Assembly (NCBI GenBank): GCA_023265195.1 | Contig: JAHFUG010000018.1 | Location: 1-32,797 of the forward strand | DNA length: 32,797 nucleotides | DNA from: Blastocatellia bacterium | GTDB lineage: Bacteria; Acidobacteriota; Blastocatellia; UBA7656 | Direction: 5' to 3' | Shown: positions 17,694 through 24,600 of the stretch, piece after piece | Layout: each line of letters opens with the position of its first letter | Numbering within the stretch: the first letter of the stretch is position 1 | Program-made: the position numbers and the translations under genes | Notes under the pieces: generated by a model | What the model was told of the DNA's origin: nothing | The model's database searches: none | Seen by the model: the letters and a program-made list of their open reading frames with translations, nothing else

Positions 17694-18515
17694 ATGAAGA
17701 GGTACATTGTATCGGCTCTAGTGATCGCCGTGGCTATGGCGTCAGTGATAGGAATGATGATGAGGCCGGCCCGCGCCGCAACCCTCGTGTTCACGGCTCA
17801 GTTGCTTGCGGGCAATGAGGTGGCTCCAGTCGCTGTCTCGCCCTCCGAATCAGGTTGCAACGGCACCGCGATCGTCACCCTCGACACAACCGCAAACACC
17901 GCTACGTTCGTTGTCACGGGCGGGGGCTTGCCAAACGGCGATGAGCTCATTCTGGCGCACATTCACCAGGGTGGTTCGACCGTGAACGGCGGAGTCGTTG
18001 TTGATTCCGGACTCACGCCTTCAACTCCCATCGTAGTCAGCGGGGGCGGTTTCTCATTCACCCGCACCGGTCTCACGGTTAGCCCGGCGACGGCGACCGC
18101 CATCGTGGCCAACCCTGCAGGCTTCTACTTCAATATTCACTCGATTCTAAGCACCAACGGATGTGCTCGCGGACAGCTTGTGGCCCAGGCGGGTCCCGGC
18201 GCCTTGCCGGCCCCGACACTGTCGCAGTGGGGAGCGATATTGATGACTTTGCTCATCATCGCCGCCTGCACCTTCTTCATGGTTGGACGAGCGAAGATGG
18301 CGACAGCCGTTGGCGGGGCCGCTGGTATTACCATCGGCGCGGGCAAAGCCATCGATTGGCAGTTGCTCGCCAAGGTCACGATGTATGTCGAGACGCTGAC
18401 TCTGCTGGTGCTGTTTGCGCTAAGGGCGAACGCGGTTGATTTCGCCGGCGCTCTTACATCCGCGCTTGCGGTGGCGTTTATCATCCATTTGCTGATTCGC
18501 AATTCACGCCGCTGA
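17694..18515 (+). CDS. CHRD-domain exported protein with IPTL-CTERM-like signal and extra TM helices
   Basis: A 273-residue protein. Signal peptide 1-28 (ending RPARAA); CHRD domain about 30-165 (LVFTAQLLAGNEVAPV, LAHIHQG, FYFNIHS, RGQL). Then PAPTLSQWGAILM at 172-184, a close match to the IPTLxxWG sorting motif, with a membrane helix (about 180-197) and a basic GRAK stop. Normally the protein would end there; instead it continues 75 residues with two more hydrophobic segments (about 224-243 and 249-268) and a basic RNSRR end. AAGGAGG precedes the ATG. The exosortase gene follows, so this is its likely substrate. CHRD domains occur in chordin and many bacterial secreted proteins; their exact role is unknown. 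Confidence 0.88.
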   Translation: MKRYIVSALVIAVAMASVIGMMMRPARAATLVFTAQLLAGNEVAPVAVSPSESGCNGTAIVTLDTTANTATFVVTGGGLPNGDELILAHIHQGGSTVNGGVVVDSGLTPSTPIVVSGGGFSFTRTGLTVSPATATAIVANPAGFYFNIHSILSTNGCARGQLVAQAGPGALPAPTLSQWGAILMTLLIIAACTFFMVGRAKMATAVGGAAGITIGAGKAIDWQLLAKVTMYVETLTLLVLFALRANAVDFAGALTSALAVAFIIHLLIRNSRR

Positions 18516-18564
18516 CGGCGCGAGTCGTCGAATAAGTTCGAGAAAGCGAAGACTGGATAGAATT

Positions 18565-18611
18565 GAAAGCAGAACACGGCGGCCGTCAAGATGGCGCAGT
18601 GTTCTGCTTTC
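18565..18611 (+). other. 13-bp perfect inverted repeat between the CHRD and exosortase genes
   Basis: GAAAGCAGAACAC (18565-18577) is perfectly complementary to GTGTTCTGCTTTC (18599-18611), with a 21-nt GC-rich loop. There is no following T-run, so it is not a classical terminator. In a read-through transcript it would form a stable hairpin just ahead of the exosortase start, fit for processing or for setting a low exosortase/substrate ratio. It also argues for the exosortase start at 18636, because the alternative ATG (18591) would lie in the loop. Confidence 0.75.
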
Positions 18612-18635
18612 GTCACTATTAGAGTTCTCATACAA

Positions 18636-19193
18636 ATGCAGGCGGCCCATTCCTTAAAGACATTCTTCAGCGCGAACCAGAAGGCGTTGCGCTTCCTGCT
18701 GCTCTTTGGGGTCATATTTGGCGCACTCTATTTCTTGTTCGGACTAGCTCCCGGCGTCCGGTTCGGCATAATAAAGCCCTACACCAGGTTTCTCGCGAAG
18801 GGCGTCGTGGCCATAATTAACCTCTTCGGCGCGGGGGCATGGGCGGATGGGACCGTGGTGACGTCCGATCGCTTCTCGATCAACATCGCAATGGGCTGCG
18901 ACGGTGTTGAAGCGTCCAGCCTGCTGGCGGCCGGCGTTCTTGCTTTTCCAACAACGTGGCGCGCGAAAGCGATTGGGCTAGGCGTTGGAATGCCTTTGAT
19001 TCATGTCATCAACATATTGAGACTGGTGGGACTTTACTACGCCGGTTTATTTCTTCCGTCGGTGGTCGAAGGAATTCACGTTTACGTAGCTCAAACCATC
19101 GTCATCCTGCTCTCGATGGCAATATTGGTGTTTTGGCTTGAACGAGTAGCTACGAGGCGCCCCCATGCTTTGAACCCGTCATCTTCCGATTAG
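18636..19193 (+). CDS. exosortase, probably XrtH type (IPTLxxWG-specific)
   Basis: A 185-residue polytopic protein of the archaeosortase/exosortase family. The three active-site residues are all present: Cys88 in MGCDGVEA, Arg129 in INILRLVGLYY and His148 in EGIHVYVAQ, each at or next to a membrane helix. The small size and the adjacency to a PTLSQWG-bearing protein point to exosortase H rather than the larger PEP-CTERM exosortases. It is expected to cleave the sorting signal after transport across the inner membrane. The start at 18636 is chosen because the alternative at 18591 lies inside a hairpin loop; neither has a strong Shine-Dalgarno. Confidence 0.88.
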   Translation: MQAAHSLKTFFSANQKALRFLLLFGVIFGALYFLFGLAPGVRFGIIKPYTRFLAKGVVAIINLFGAGAWADGTVVTSDRFSINIAMGCDGVEASSLLAAGVLAFPTTWRAKAIGLGVGMPLIHVINILRLVGLYYAGLFLPSVVEGIHVYVAQTIVILLSMAILVFWLERVATRRPHALNPSSSD

Positions 19194-19305
19194 ATGACGC
19201 CGCCGGTAGTTGGACTTTCACAGCCCGCCAAATTGAATCCGCAAGCCGTATATTGAGTTCTTAACCTCGTTTGACCCCCATTACCCCCGGTGTTAACTTG
19301 AACGC

Positions 19306-19758
19306 ATGAGCGATGCTCATAGTGATGAAGAGGTCGCAGCTGGAGGAGTGATCCTGACACCTGAGAGCAGTCCAACCGAGCCGGAGTCGTCGTTCAAGGT
19401 GCTTGTTATCCATCGTCCAAAATACGACGATTGGTCTTTTCCGAAGGGCAAGCTCAACAGAGGGGAATCGATCGATCACGCCGCGCTGAGGGAAGTGAGC
19501 GAGGAAACAGGACTGCATTGCCGCATAGTTCGTCCCCTTACGGTCTGCAGGTACAGCTATCAAAGCCATCAAACCGGCGTTCAGCAAAAGGCGGTTCATT
19601 ATTTCGTTATGGAGCCTGTAAACCTGACGGTCAGTGTCGACGGTGTTGAAGTGGACCGGGCGGAGTGGCTGTCGCTGGCCGGCGCCAAGGACCGCCTTAC
19701 CTACAAAATGGATCGCGAAACGCTTGATGCTCTTGTGGTGAAGAAGGCGTTCCTGTGA
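19306..19758 (+). CDS. Nudix hydrolase
   Basis: A 150-residue Nudix protein with a complete Nudix box at residues 48-70: G48, E54, REVSEETGL (62-70), fitting Gx5Ex7REUxEExGU, so the Mg2+-binding glutamates are intact. The preceding DDWSFPKGKL is typical of the Ap4A hydrolase / diphosphoinositol-phosphate branch (MutT/NUDT3-like), so a dinucleoside polyphosphate or similar nucleotide is a plausible substrate; the exact one cannot be read. The ATG at 19306 lacks an obvious Shine-Dalgarno. A 7-bp hairpin (19788-19805) lies 30 nt after the stop. Confidence 0.9.
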   Translation: MSDAHSDEEVAAGGVILTPESSPTEPESSFKVLVIHRPKYDDWSFPKGKLNRGESIDHAALREVSEETGLHCRIVRPLTVCRYSYQSHQTGVQQKAVHYFVMEPVNLTVSVDGVEVDRAEWLSLAGAKDRLTYKMDRETLDALVVKKAFL

Positions 19759-19787
19759 CCATTACGCGCGTCAATAGGCAACTGTGA

Positions 19788-19805
19788 GCCCGGACAATTC
19801 CGGGC
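19788..19805 (+). terminator. possible terminator hairpin after the Nudix gene
   Basis: GCCCGGA-CAAT-TCCGGGC is a perfect 7-bp GC-rich stem with a 4-nt loop, placed between the Nudix stop and the next gene's ribosome binding site. There is no T-run downstream, so termination by itself is doubtful. Confidence 0.4.
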
Positions 19806-19856
19806 CCATCATAGCGATTCGCTACAGGTTCGGTAAGAAACTCGGGAGAAAAATAC

Positions 19857-20660
19857 ATGGCTGACGCAAGGCCGTTGATAACACTTACCACCGATTTCGG
19901 GGAAGCCGATTACTTCGTGGCCGCGATGAAGGGCGCGATTTACTCGATCAATCCTTCTGTAGAACTGGTGGACATCACGCACCAGATACCGCCCTATGAC
20001 GTTTATTCGGCTGCATTCACCCTCATGTGTTGTTACAGGGACTTTCCCGGGGGAACGATTCACCTTGTCGTCGTAGACCCCGGTGTGGGCTCCGCCCGAA
20101 GACCCATCGTCGCAATGACCAATAGCCATTCGTTCGTTGGGCCTGACAACGGAGTTTTCAGCTACATCTATGGACTCGAACAAGTCAATAGAGTCGTACA
20201 CGTCACCGCCAGCCATTATTTTCGCTCTCCGGTCTCAAACACATTCCAAGGCAGGGACGTCTTCGCGCCCGTCGCGGCCTACCTGGCGAAGGGCGTCGAA
20301 TGGCGGATGATGGGGGATGAGATTGACGATCCAATAAAGTTCAACATTCCGGCTCCTACTATTTCCGCCGGTAGTATTCGCGGCCAGGCTATTCACGTCG
20401 ATCGTTTCGGCAACATCATCACCAATATCACGACGGCCGAGTTGACGGAAGAACTAATGCTGGCGAATCCTCGCGTCAAAATTGGCGCGCATCCTCTCGC
20501 GCGTGTTCTAACCCATTTCGCGGAGGCTCAGGACGGCGAGTTGTTCGCCTACGTAGGAAGTGCGGGCCTATTAGAGTTAGCCCTCCCTAAACGTTCGGCC
20601 GCGAGGACATTGGAAGTCCGCCGCGGTATGGTGGTTGAAGTCGTCTTTCAGGGTAATTGA
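19857..20660 (+). CDS. DUF62 SAM hydroxide adenosyltransferase
   Basis: A 267-residue member of the SAM-dependent chlorinase/fluorinase/hydroxide family: TTDFGEADYFVAAMKG near the N-terminus, VVDPGVGSARRP, GPDNGVF and the C-terminal-domain motif HVDRFGNIITNI. It lacks the long loop insertion of true fluorinases. The ordinary DUF62 members hydrolyse S-adenosylmethionine to adenosine and methionine. The ATG has GGGAGA about 10 nt upstream. It is convergent with the large minus-strand gene that ends at 20717. Halogenation activity is not expected. Confidence 0.92.
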   Translation: MADARPLITLTTDFGEADYFVAAMKGAIYSINPSVELVDITHQIPPYDVYSAAFTLMCCYRDFPGGTIHLVVVDPGVGSARRPIVAMTNSHSFVGPDNGVFSYIYGLEQVNRVVHVTASHYFRSPVSNTFQGRDVFAPVAAYLAKGVEWRMMGDEIDDPIKFNIPAPTISAGSIRGQAIHVDRFGNIITNITTAELTEELMLANPRVKIGAHPLARVLTHFAEAQDGELFAYVGSAGLLELALPKRSAARTLEVRRGMVVEVVFQGN

Positions 20661-20716
20661 ATGTGTGCTCTATTCGGCCGCGCCCGGAGTACTTGGCGAC
20701 TGAGCACAGCCGGTTC

Positions 20717-22474
20717 TCATCGGTTCATTCCGGCGTGGGACGACTGCGTTGGCTGATTTCTCTCTCCGCCAAGAAGACCGATCAGAGAAAAGCTCCCCAC
20801 GGGCGAACGGCTTTCCGTGTAAACGCCGGCTTCACGAAATTCGGTAAAGCTCACCGCCTTCGGCAACCGCCCTAGTGCGGATATCAGCAGTTCCTCCTCG
20901 AGCATCTCGTCCGATCCGTCGCTGACGCGGGTCAGCCTCGCTATGGCCAGCATCATTTCACCAGCTTCCCTCACGGTAGTCTTAGTCCTCACAATGCAAG
21001 CGCCGGCCGGGACCGCCGCGTGCGAGATCGATTCATCCGCGCTCGATTGCATGTTGATAATCCTCGATAGCTGGTTCTTGCTGCACAGCACCAGCCGATT
21101 GTCCTGGAAGAACGCGGAGCGGCCATCAGGGTTCGACGAAACAATAGCCTCGACTCCGTCTGAAACCTGCGTCGAAACCCGTGCGCCTGACGCCGTTAGA
21201 TACCTGTTCAGCAAAGGCCGCAGCCGAGCGCGATCATTCACGTCTATCACCATAGCGGTCGGCTCGTCGGCGCTGAACTGAACGACAGTCACCTCGTCAC
21301 CCACCGCGTCAGCAATTGAATCGCCTGGTTCAAGACCCAGTCCGCGGTGAAAAGCCTTAACGAACTCTCTCATAGCGAGGCCCGCGACAAGGTCCATTCT
21401 AGGCGACAATCTTTTCAGCAAACGATCCGGTAGATCTCCGACGCCCTTAACCCTGAGACGGGTGACGTACTGAGAACCTTCGGGGGCGCGCGGCCCGGCC
21501 CCCGCCCGAGAATTCGGGCCGGGTTGCATTGCTTCAGCGAGATCGCCGCCAATCTCCGGCTTCAACGCGGTAAGATAGCGTTCCGTCACGCCGCTCGATG
21601 TGAATTCAGCGCCATAAAGAAAGCCCGTCACGGCTTGCTTTGAGAGATGTTGCGAGAGGTCCGCCGCGAGCGCTATGCGTTCCGGATCAGTAGTAAACCG
21701 GCTCGCGGCCTCCGCAAGCCCGAGCGGCAACAGTTTGTCGACTCCCGCCGCGGTTATGAAACCGAAGACGGCGGCCGATCGATCGACCGCCGCCTTATTA
21801 TCCGCAAGCACGGAGTCGGCGGCGAGGCTGGGCGATCGCCCATTGATCGTATCCAAACACGATTTCAACGAATCAGCGTCATTCGCCAAGAGAATCAGGC
21901 CGCCGGAAGCCGCCGCAACCAGTCTGCGGCGCGTACCTTGAGATTCATAAACTAGTAACTCGTCGCCCGAATAGATCTGGGACGATTCCGACATCGAATC
22001 TCCAAAAATCCTGCGCGCAAGAATCGGCGCTCTTTCATGAACCAACCTCGACACAACCCCGGGCTTCGAGAGTGTCTCGGCGATCAAACAAAAACGCGGC
22101 CTTAGATTGATGTTGAATCGCTCGCCGGTGGAATTACTCTCGGCGTCGAGACCTGTAATGGCGGCGGCGTATTGACTGCGCGCGAACACAACGGCTTCCT
22201 CCGGGCCGAGGCCGGTTCTTCCAATGAGGTCCGCTACAAGTCCCATCTGGCCAAGCTGGCTGGATACGCCCAGCAACGGCGCAATTTCTCTCCAAGCCAG
22301 GGTCCCGGTCAAGCCGCTCATAACATCTCCCAGGCTATCGACCTCGACAAACCCGAGAGCGCTGGCCGGAATGTAACGCTCCATTGGAACACGCGGATAA
22401 CGCCGGAGCGCGAAGTAGGCTCCCGCAGCCAAACATGGAACCAGTATTAACACTGCCAGACGCTTCCTCGTCAT
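20717..22474 (-). CDS. membrane-anchored protein of unknown function (DUF3352-like)
   Basis: A 585-residue protein with a single N-terminal membrane helix (about residues 4-22, RLAVLILVPCLAAGAYFAL) and a large, presumably periplasmic, mixed alpha/beta region. The first segment after the anchor (YIPASALGFVEVDSLGDVM) and internal repeats of the type VDVNDRARLRPLLNRYL resemble the DUF3352 family seen in Acidobacteriota and Cyanobacteria, but the match is by eye only. AAAGGG precedes the ATG. No catalytic motif is seen. The gene stands alone on the minus strand between convergent and divergent neighbours. Confidence 0.7.
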   Translation of the reverse strand: MTRKRLAVLILVPCLAAGAYFALRRYPRVPMERYIPASALGFVEVDSLGDVMSGLTGTLAWREIAPLLGVSSQLGQMGLVADLIGRTGLGPEEAVVFARSQYAAAITGLDAESNSTGERFNINLRPRFCLIAETLSKPGVVSRLVHERAPILARRIFGDSMSESSQIYSGDELLVYESQGTRRRLVAAASGGLILLANDADSLKSCLDTINGRSPSLAADSVLADNKAAVDRSAAVFGFITAAGVDKLLPLGLAEAASRFTTDPERIALAADLSQHLSKQAVTGFLYGAEFTSSGVTERYLTALKPEIGGDLAEAMQPGPNSRAGAGPRAPEGSQYVTRLRVKGVGDLPDRLLKRLSPRMDLVAGLAMREFVKAFHRGLGLEPGDSIADAVGDEVTVVQFSADEPTAMVIDVNDRARLRPLLNRYLTASGARVSTQVSDGVEAIVSSNPDGRSAFFQDNRLVLCSKNQLSRIINMQSSADESISHAAVPAGACIVRTKTTVREAGEMMLAIARLTRVSDGSDEMLEEELLISALGRLPKAVSFTEFREAGVYTESRSPVGSFSLIGLLGGERNQPTQSSHAGMNR

Positions 22475-22919
22475 TACCGCCCTTTCCGTTGTTCCCCTGT
22501 TCTAATCGTTTCGTTCACTCCAAGGATTCCCAGGCCAATTTGTTTGGCGTACGATTCCTCCGAATTCTAAAATGAATCCGCTTAATTCGAGTGGTCCGCG
22601 CATACGAATGATCTCGCTGGAAATCCTATCACAGAGCGGCGGCATTTGGGCTGCGATTGTCTTTTGCCGGGAAAGACCACTCGAATGTGATAGTCGCTCA
22701 AAGACGTCATAAACGGCGGCGGGAGGGCCGGCGGCGGCGAGACCTCCGCGGCCACCGTAAGGGCAATCATCCGAATTCTTGTTTTTCTTACATGGATTCT
22801 TTGCGGTTTTTAGTAGATCCTGATCTTTGCGAGAAAGCCTCCATTCCTCGACGTTGTACCTTATACATTAAATCAGAGCCGTGTTTGACACCCGAAATGC
22901 TGCATGATAGCGTGAGCCG
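22475..22919. other. divergent intergenic region before the LpxL-like gene
   Basis: 445 bases. It holds a 12-bp perfect inverted repeat (ATTCGAGTGGTC at 22585-22596; GACCACTCGAAT at 22675-22686; 78 nt apart) and, at the right end, a candidate promoter for the acyltransferase gene. A 100-codon open frame on the plus strand has no ribosome binding site or family likeness and is not counted. Confidence 0.55.
22885..22913 (+). promoter_or_regulatory. possible promoter giving a leaderless acyltransferase mRNA
   Basis: TTGACA at 22885-22890, a 17-nt spacer, then TAGCGT at 22908-22913. The expected start of transcription coincides with the GTG start codon at 22920. The -35 is consensus; the -10 has only the key T1, A2 and T6. 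Confidence 0.4.
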
Positions 22920-23900
22920 GTGCCGTCCAAACTTAAGGCTAAGATCCGAGACTGGGTAGAATTTGTTCCCGCCTGGGCGCTACTTAAGCTGATTGGTCTA
23001 TTGCCAAGGCCGATGGCGTTAGGCGCCGGCCGCTTGATCTGCCGAATCGTGTATCTCGCTCATGCACGACTCAGGCGCACCGCGCATAGGAACTTGCGTC
23101 TCGCGATGCCCGATCTTTTCGACGTCGAGCGAAACGCTATTATCAAAGGAGCGTTCGAGAACCTCGGCAGGTTGCTCGCTGAGTTTTCCCAGTTTCCGAA
23201 GATGACGAAGTCCAACATTGACGAAATCGTGATCTATGACGGCTTTGACAACTACCGCCGCGCCGCGGATCGGGGGCAGGGTGTCCTGTTTCTAACCGGA
23301 CATTTCGGCGTGTGGGAACTCTGCGCGTTTGCCCAGGGAGCCTACGGTTTTCCGCTAAGCTTCCTGGTTCGGCCCATTGACAATCCGCTCGTGGACGCGC
23401 TAATCAAGAAGTACCGAGAGCTATCGGGAAACCAGACGATAGACAAGAACGAATCAGTCAAACAGGTCTTCACCAGTCTCAAACGCGGGAGAGCCGTCGG
23501 TTTTCTGATAGACGCCAACACCCTGGAGGACGAAGGCGTTTTCTGTGACTTCTTCGGAATCCCCGCGTGCTCGACCACTGGCCTCGCCACGTTCGCCCTT
23601 AGAACCAACGCGCCGGTCGTTCCCGGGTTCATCTATTGGGACGAGAGAATTGGCAAGCATCGGCTAGCCTTCGAGCCGGAAGTGAGCCTAATCAGGACTG
23701 GGGACTTCAAGGAAGACGTTCGTTCAAACACGAGGCTCTTCACGTCCATCATAGAGAACCAGGTAAGACGTCGTCCCGAGCAGTGGCTTTGGGTGCATAA
23801 ACGATGGCGAACGCGCCCGCAAGGCGAACGCGACCTCTACGACACATCGCGCCGGACGAATCCGAGCCCAACAACGGTAAAGACGGTTCTCAAGGCGTAA
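22920..23900 (+). CDS. LpxL/HtrB-family lysophospholipid acyltransferase
   Basis: A 326-residue lipid A acyltransferase family protein. The catalytic H-x4-E motif is TGHFGVWE (His128, Glu133), followed by LVRPIDNPLVDALI, and VGFLIDANTLEDEGVFCDFFG matching the family's 'D.N...G.FV.FFG' block. An N-terminal hydrophobic segment (about 13-30) anchors it to the inner membrane. It would add a secondary acyl chain to lipid A or a related lipid, fitting the LPS-export genes at 4833-8150. The start is GTG with no clear Shine-Dalgarno; a promoter close to it suggests a leaderless transcript. Confidence 0.9.
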   Translation: MPSKLKAKIRDWVEFVPAWALLKLIGLLPRPMALGAGRLICRIVYLAHARLRRTAHRNLRLAMPDLFDVERNAIIKGAFENLGRLLAEFSQFPKMTKSNIDEIVIYDGFDNYRRAADRGQGVLFLTGHFGVWELCAFAQGAYGFPLSFLVRPIDNPLVDALIKKYRELSGNQTIDKNESVKQVFTSLKRGRAVGFLIDANTLEDEGVFCDFFGIPACSTTGLATFALRTNAPVVPGFIYWDERIGKHRLAFEPEVSLIRTGDFKEDVRSNTRLFTSIIENQVRRRPEQWLWVHKRWRTRPQGERDLYDTSRRTNPSPTTVKTVLKA

Positions 23901-23970
23901 CGCTCTCAGCCATCCCTCGCTGAAGTCCTTTCTCAGCTCGGACGATCTTGGATGACCGAAACACAAAAGA

Positions 23971-23994
23971 AAAAGGGGATGGTCTCCCATCCCC
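23971..23994 (-). terminator. intrinsic terminator of the KKGGA-repeat gene
   Basis: On the minus strand: GGGGATGG-GAGA-CCATCCCC (8-bp perfect stem, 4-nt loop) followed by TTTT and then TCTTTT. A textbook Rho-independent terminator 43 nt past the stop of the small gene. A second, weaker hairpin (GTTCTC/GAGAAC, 23997-24013) precedes it. Confidence 0.9.
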
Positions 23995-24036
23995 GCGTTC
24001 TCACACAGAGAACCCCCGTTTTGCGTGGCGGCGAAG

Positions 24037-24135
24037 TTATCTCTTCTTGGCGCCGCCCTTCTTGGCGCCGCCCTTCTTGGCGCCGCCCTTCTTGGCGCCG
24101 CCTTTCTTAGCGCCACCCTTCTTTGCAGTTGCCAT
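24037..24135 (-). CDS. 32-residue KKGGA-repeat basic peptide
   Basis: The minus-strand frame from ATG 24135 reads MATAKK, then five copies of GGAKK, then Arg and TAA. That is 32 residues with 12 Lys and 1 Arg and no acidic residue. It resembles the low-complexity tails of bacterial histone H1-like/HU-type proteins, so nucleic-acid or polyanion binding is a guess. Support for a real gene: GGAG upstream, a consensus-like promoter (24237-24265), a palindromic operator candidate and an intrinsic terminator directly downstream. The 15-nt unit is nearly identical in four copies and shows synonymous changes (GGT, GCT, AAA) in the first repeat. Longer overlapping frames here are shadows. Confidence 0.8.
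   Translation of the reverse strand: MATAKKGGAKKGGAKKGGAKKGGAKKGGAKKR
24043..24117 (-). repeat. five 15-nt tandem repeats (GGCGGCGCCAAGAAG)
   Basis: Four perfect copies plus one with three synonymous changes, all in frame inside the 32-residue gene, each encoding GGAKK. The array is prone to gain or loss of units. Confidence 0.95.
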
Positions 24136-24171
24136 AGCGTATGTTTCTCCTTTCCTTTAGATTTTGTCTCA

Positions 24172-24206
24172 TACACAAGATGCTGTGCTGCTTTTGCTCT
24201 TGTGTA
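24172..24206 (-). promoter_or_regulatory. leader hairpin of the KKGGA-repeat gene
   Basis: TACACAAGA (24172-24180) and TCTTGTGTA (24198-24206) form a perfect 9-bp stem with a 17-nt loop inside the predicted leader (about 95 nt). It could stabilise the mRNA or control ribosome access; the Shine-Dalgarno lies outside it. Confidence 0.6.
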
Positions 24207-24222
24207 CTAGTGTAAATGACAC

Positions 24223-24237
24223 ACAACATATTGTTGT
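24223..24237. promoter_or_regulatory. palindromic operator candidate ACAACA-TAT-TGTTGT
   Basis: A perfect inverted repeat of two 6-bp arms with a 3-bp spacer that begins at the edge of the -10 box and covers the expected transcription start of the small gene, an ideal place for a repressor. No cognate regulator can be named. Confidence 0.5.
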
Positions 24238-24265
24238 ATATAGATACATGTTGCATGCTTGTCAA
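24237..24265 (-). promoter_or_regulatory. sigma-70 promoter of the KKGGA-repeat gene
   Basis: On the minus strand: TTGACA (24265-24260), 17-nt spacer, TATATA (24242-24237). The -35 is perfect, the -10 is 5/6 and the spacing optimal; it is the best promoter in the window. It points to the 32-residue gene, about 100 nt downstream. Confidence 0.8.
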
Positions 24266-24314
24266 CGATTTTTTTCGAGAAACCGCGCACCATTGCATTG
24301 AATAAAGGCGAACA

Positions 24315-24529
24315 CCTTGAAACTGGCTCCAGTGGCGTCCTTCATGGCGTTCATCGAAACCGCCGCGGACGCCGGACGGACGCCGCCCGCGGACGCATGC
24401 GCCGCGCCGCCGGCGTTCGGCGATTGTTTTAGCGAACCGTGAAACTGGCTTCTGAGGCCACCTCTGTGGCGTCTGTCTGACAACCGGCTTCAGGAGCCTA
24501 TTTGGCGGCGACGCCCTGAAACAGGCTAG
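24315..24529. repeat. four degenerate copies of a TGAAACYGGCTTC element
   Basis: Similar words occur at 24315-24330, 24437-24452, 24476-24491 and 24514-24529, most followed about 15-20 nt later by a GGCG(T/G)C or GTGGCGTC tail, and several able to fold (for example GGCT-TCAGG-AGCC). Divergence is high. This may be a decayed small interspersed repeat. Confidence 0.45.
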
Positions 24530-24564
24530 GGCGGTGAGTTTCGCGGTCTGTGAGGGCCGCGTGA

Positions 24565-24591
24565 TTGACTGATCAATTCCGCCCCTATAAT
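24565..24591 (+). promoter_or_regulatory. possible promoter giving a leaderless PHP mRNA
   Basis: TTGACT (24565-24570) and a perfect TATAAT (24586-24591), spacer 15 nt (short). Transcription would start about 7 nt after the -10, at or within 3 nt of the ATG at 24601, which has no Shine-Dalgarno. Confidence 0.4.
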
Positions 24592-24600
24592 ATCCAGCCC

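Larger units (their letters stand above)
24136..24600. other. regulatory and repeat-bearing gap between the small basic peptide gene and the PHP gene
   Basis: 465 bases. The left third (24136-24290) is markedly AT-rich and carries the leader, hairpin, operator candidate and promoter of the small gene. The rest (24310-24535) is GC-rich and carries four degenerate copies of a TGAAACTGGCTTC word. A promoter for the PHP gene lies at the right end. Confidence 0.7.

Noticed and set aside
19857-20660. Fluorinase or chlorinase
   Set aside because: The family is right, but the length and motifs fit the ordinary SAM-hydrolysing DUF62 members, and no halogen-metabolite genes are near.
22657-22959. 100-codon plus-strand frame before the acyltransferase
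   Set aside because: No Shine-Dalgarno, no recognisable domain; it crosses the candidate promoter and overlaps the acyltransferase start.
23724-24176. 150-codon minus-strand frame with repeated RRAAP
   Set aside because: An out-of-frame reading of the KKGGA repeat array that runs through the intrinsic terminator and into the antisense of the acyltransferase gene; the 32-residue frame has the matching Shine-Dalgarno and stop.
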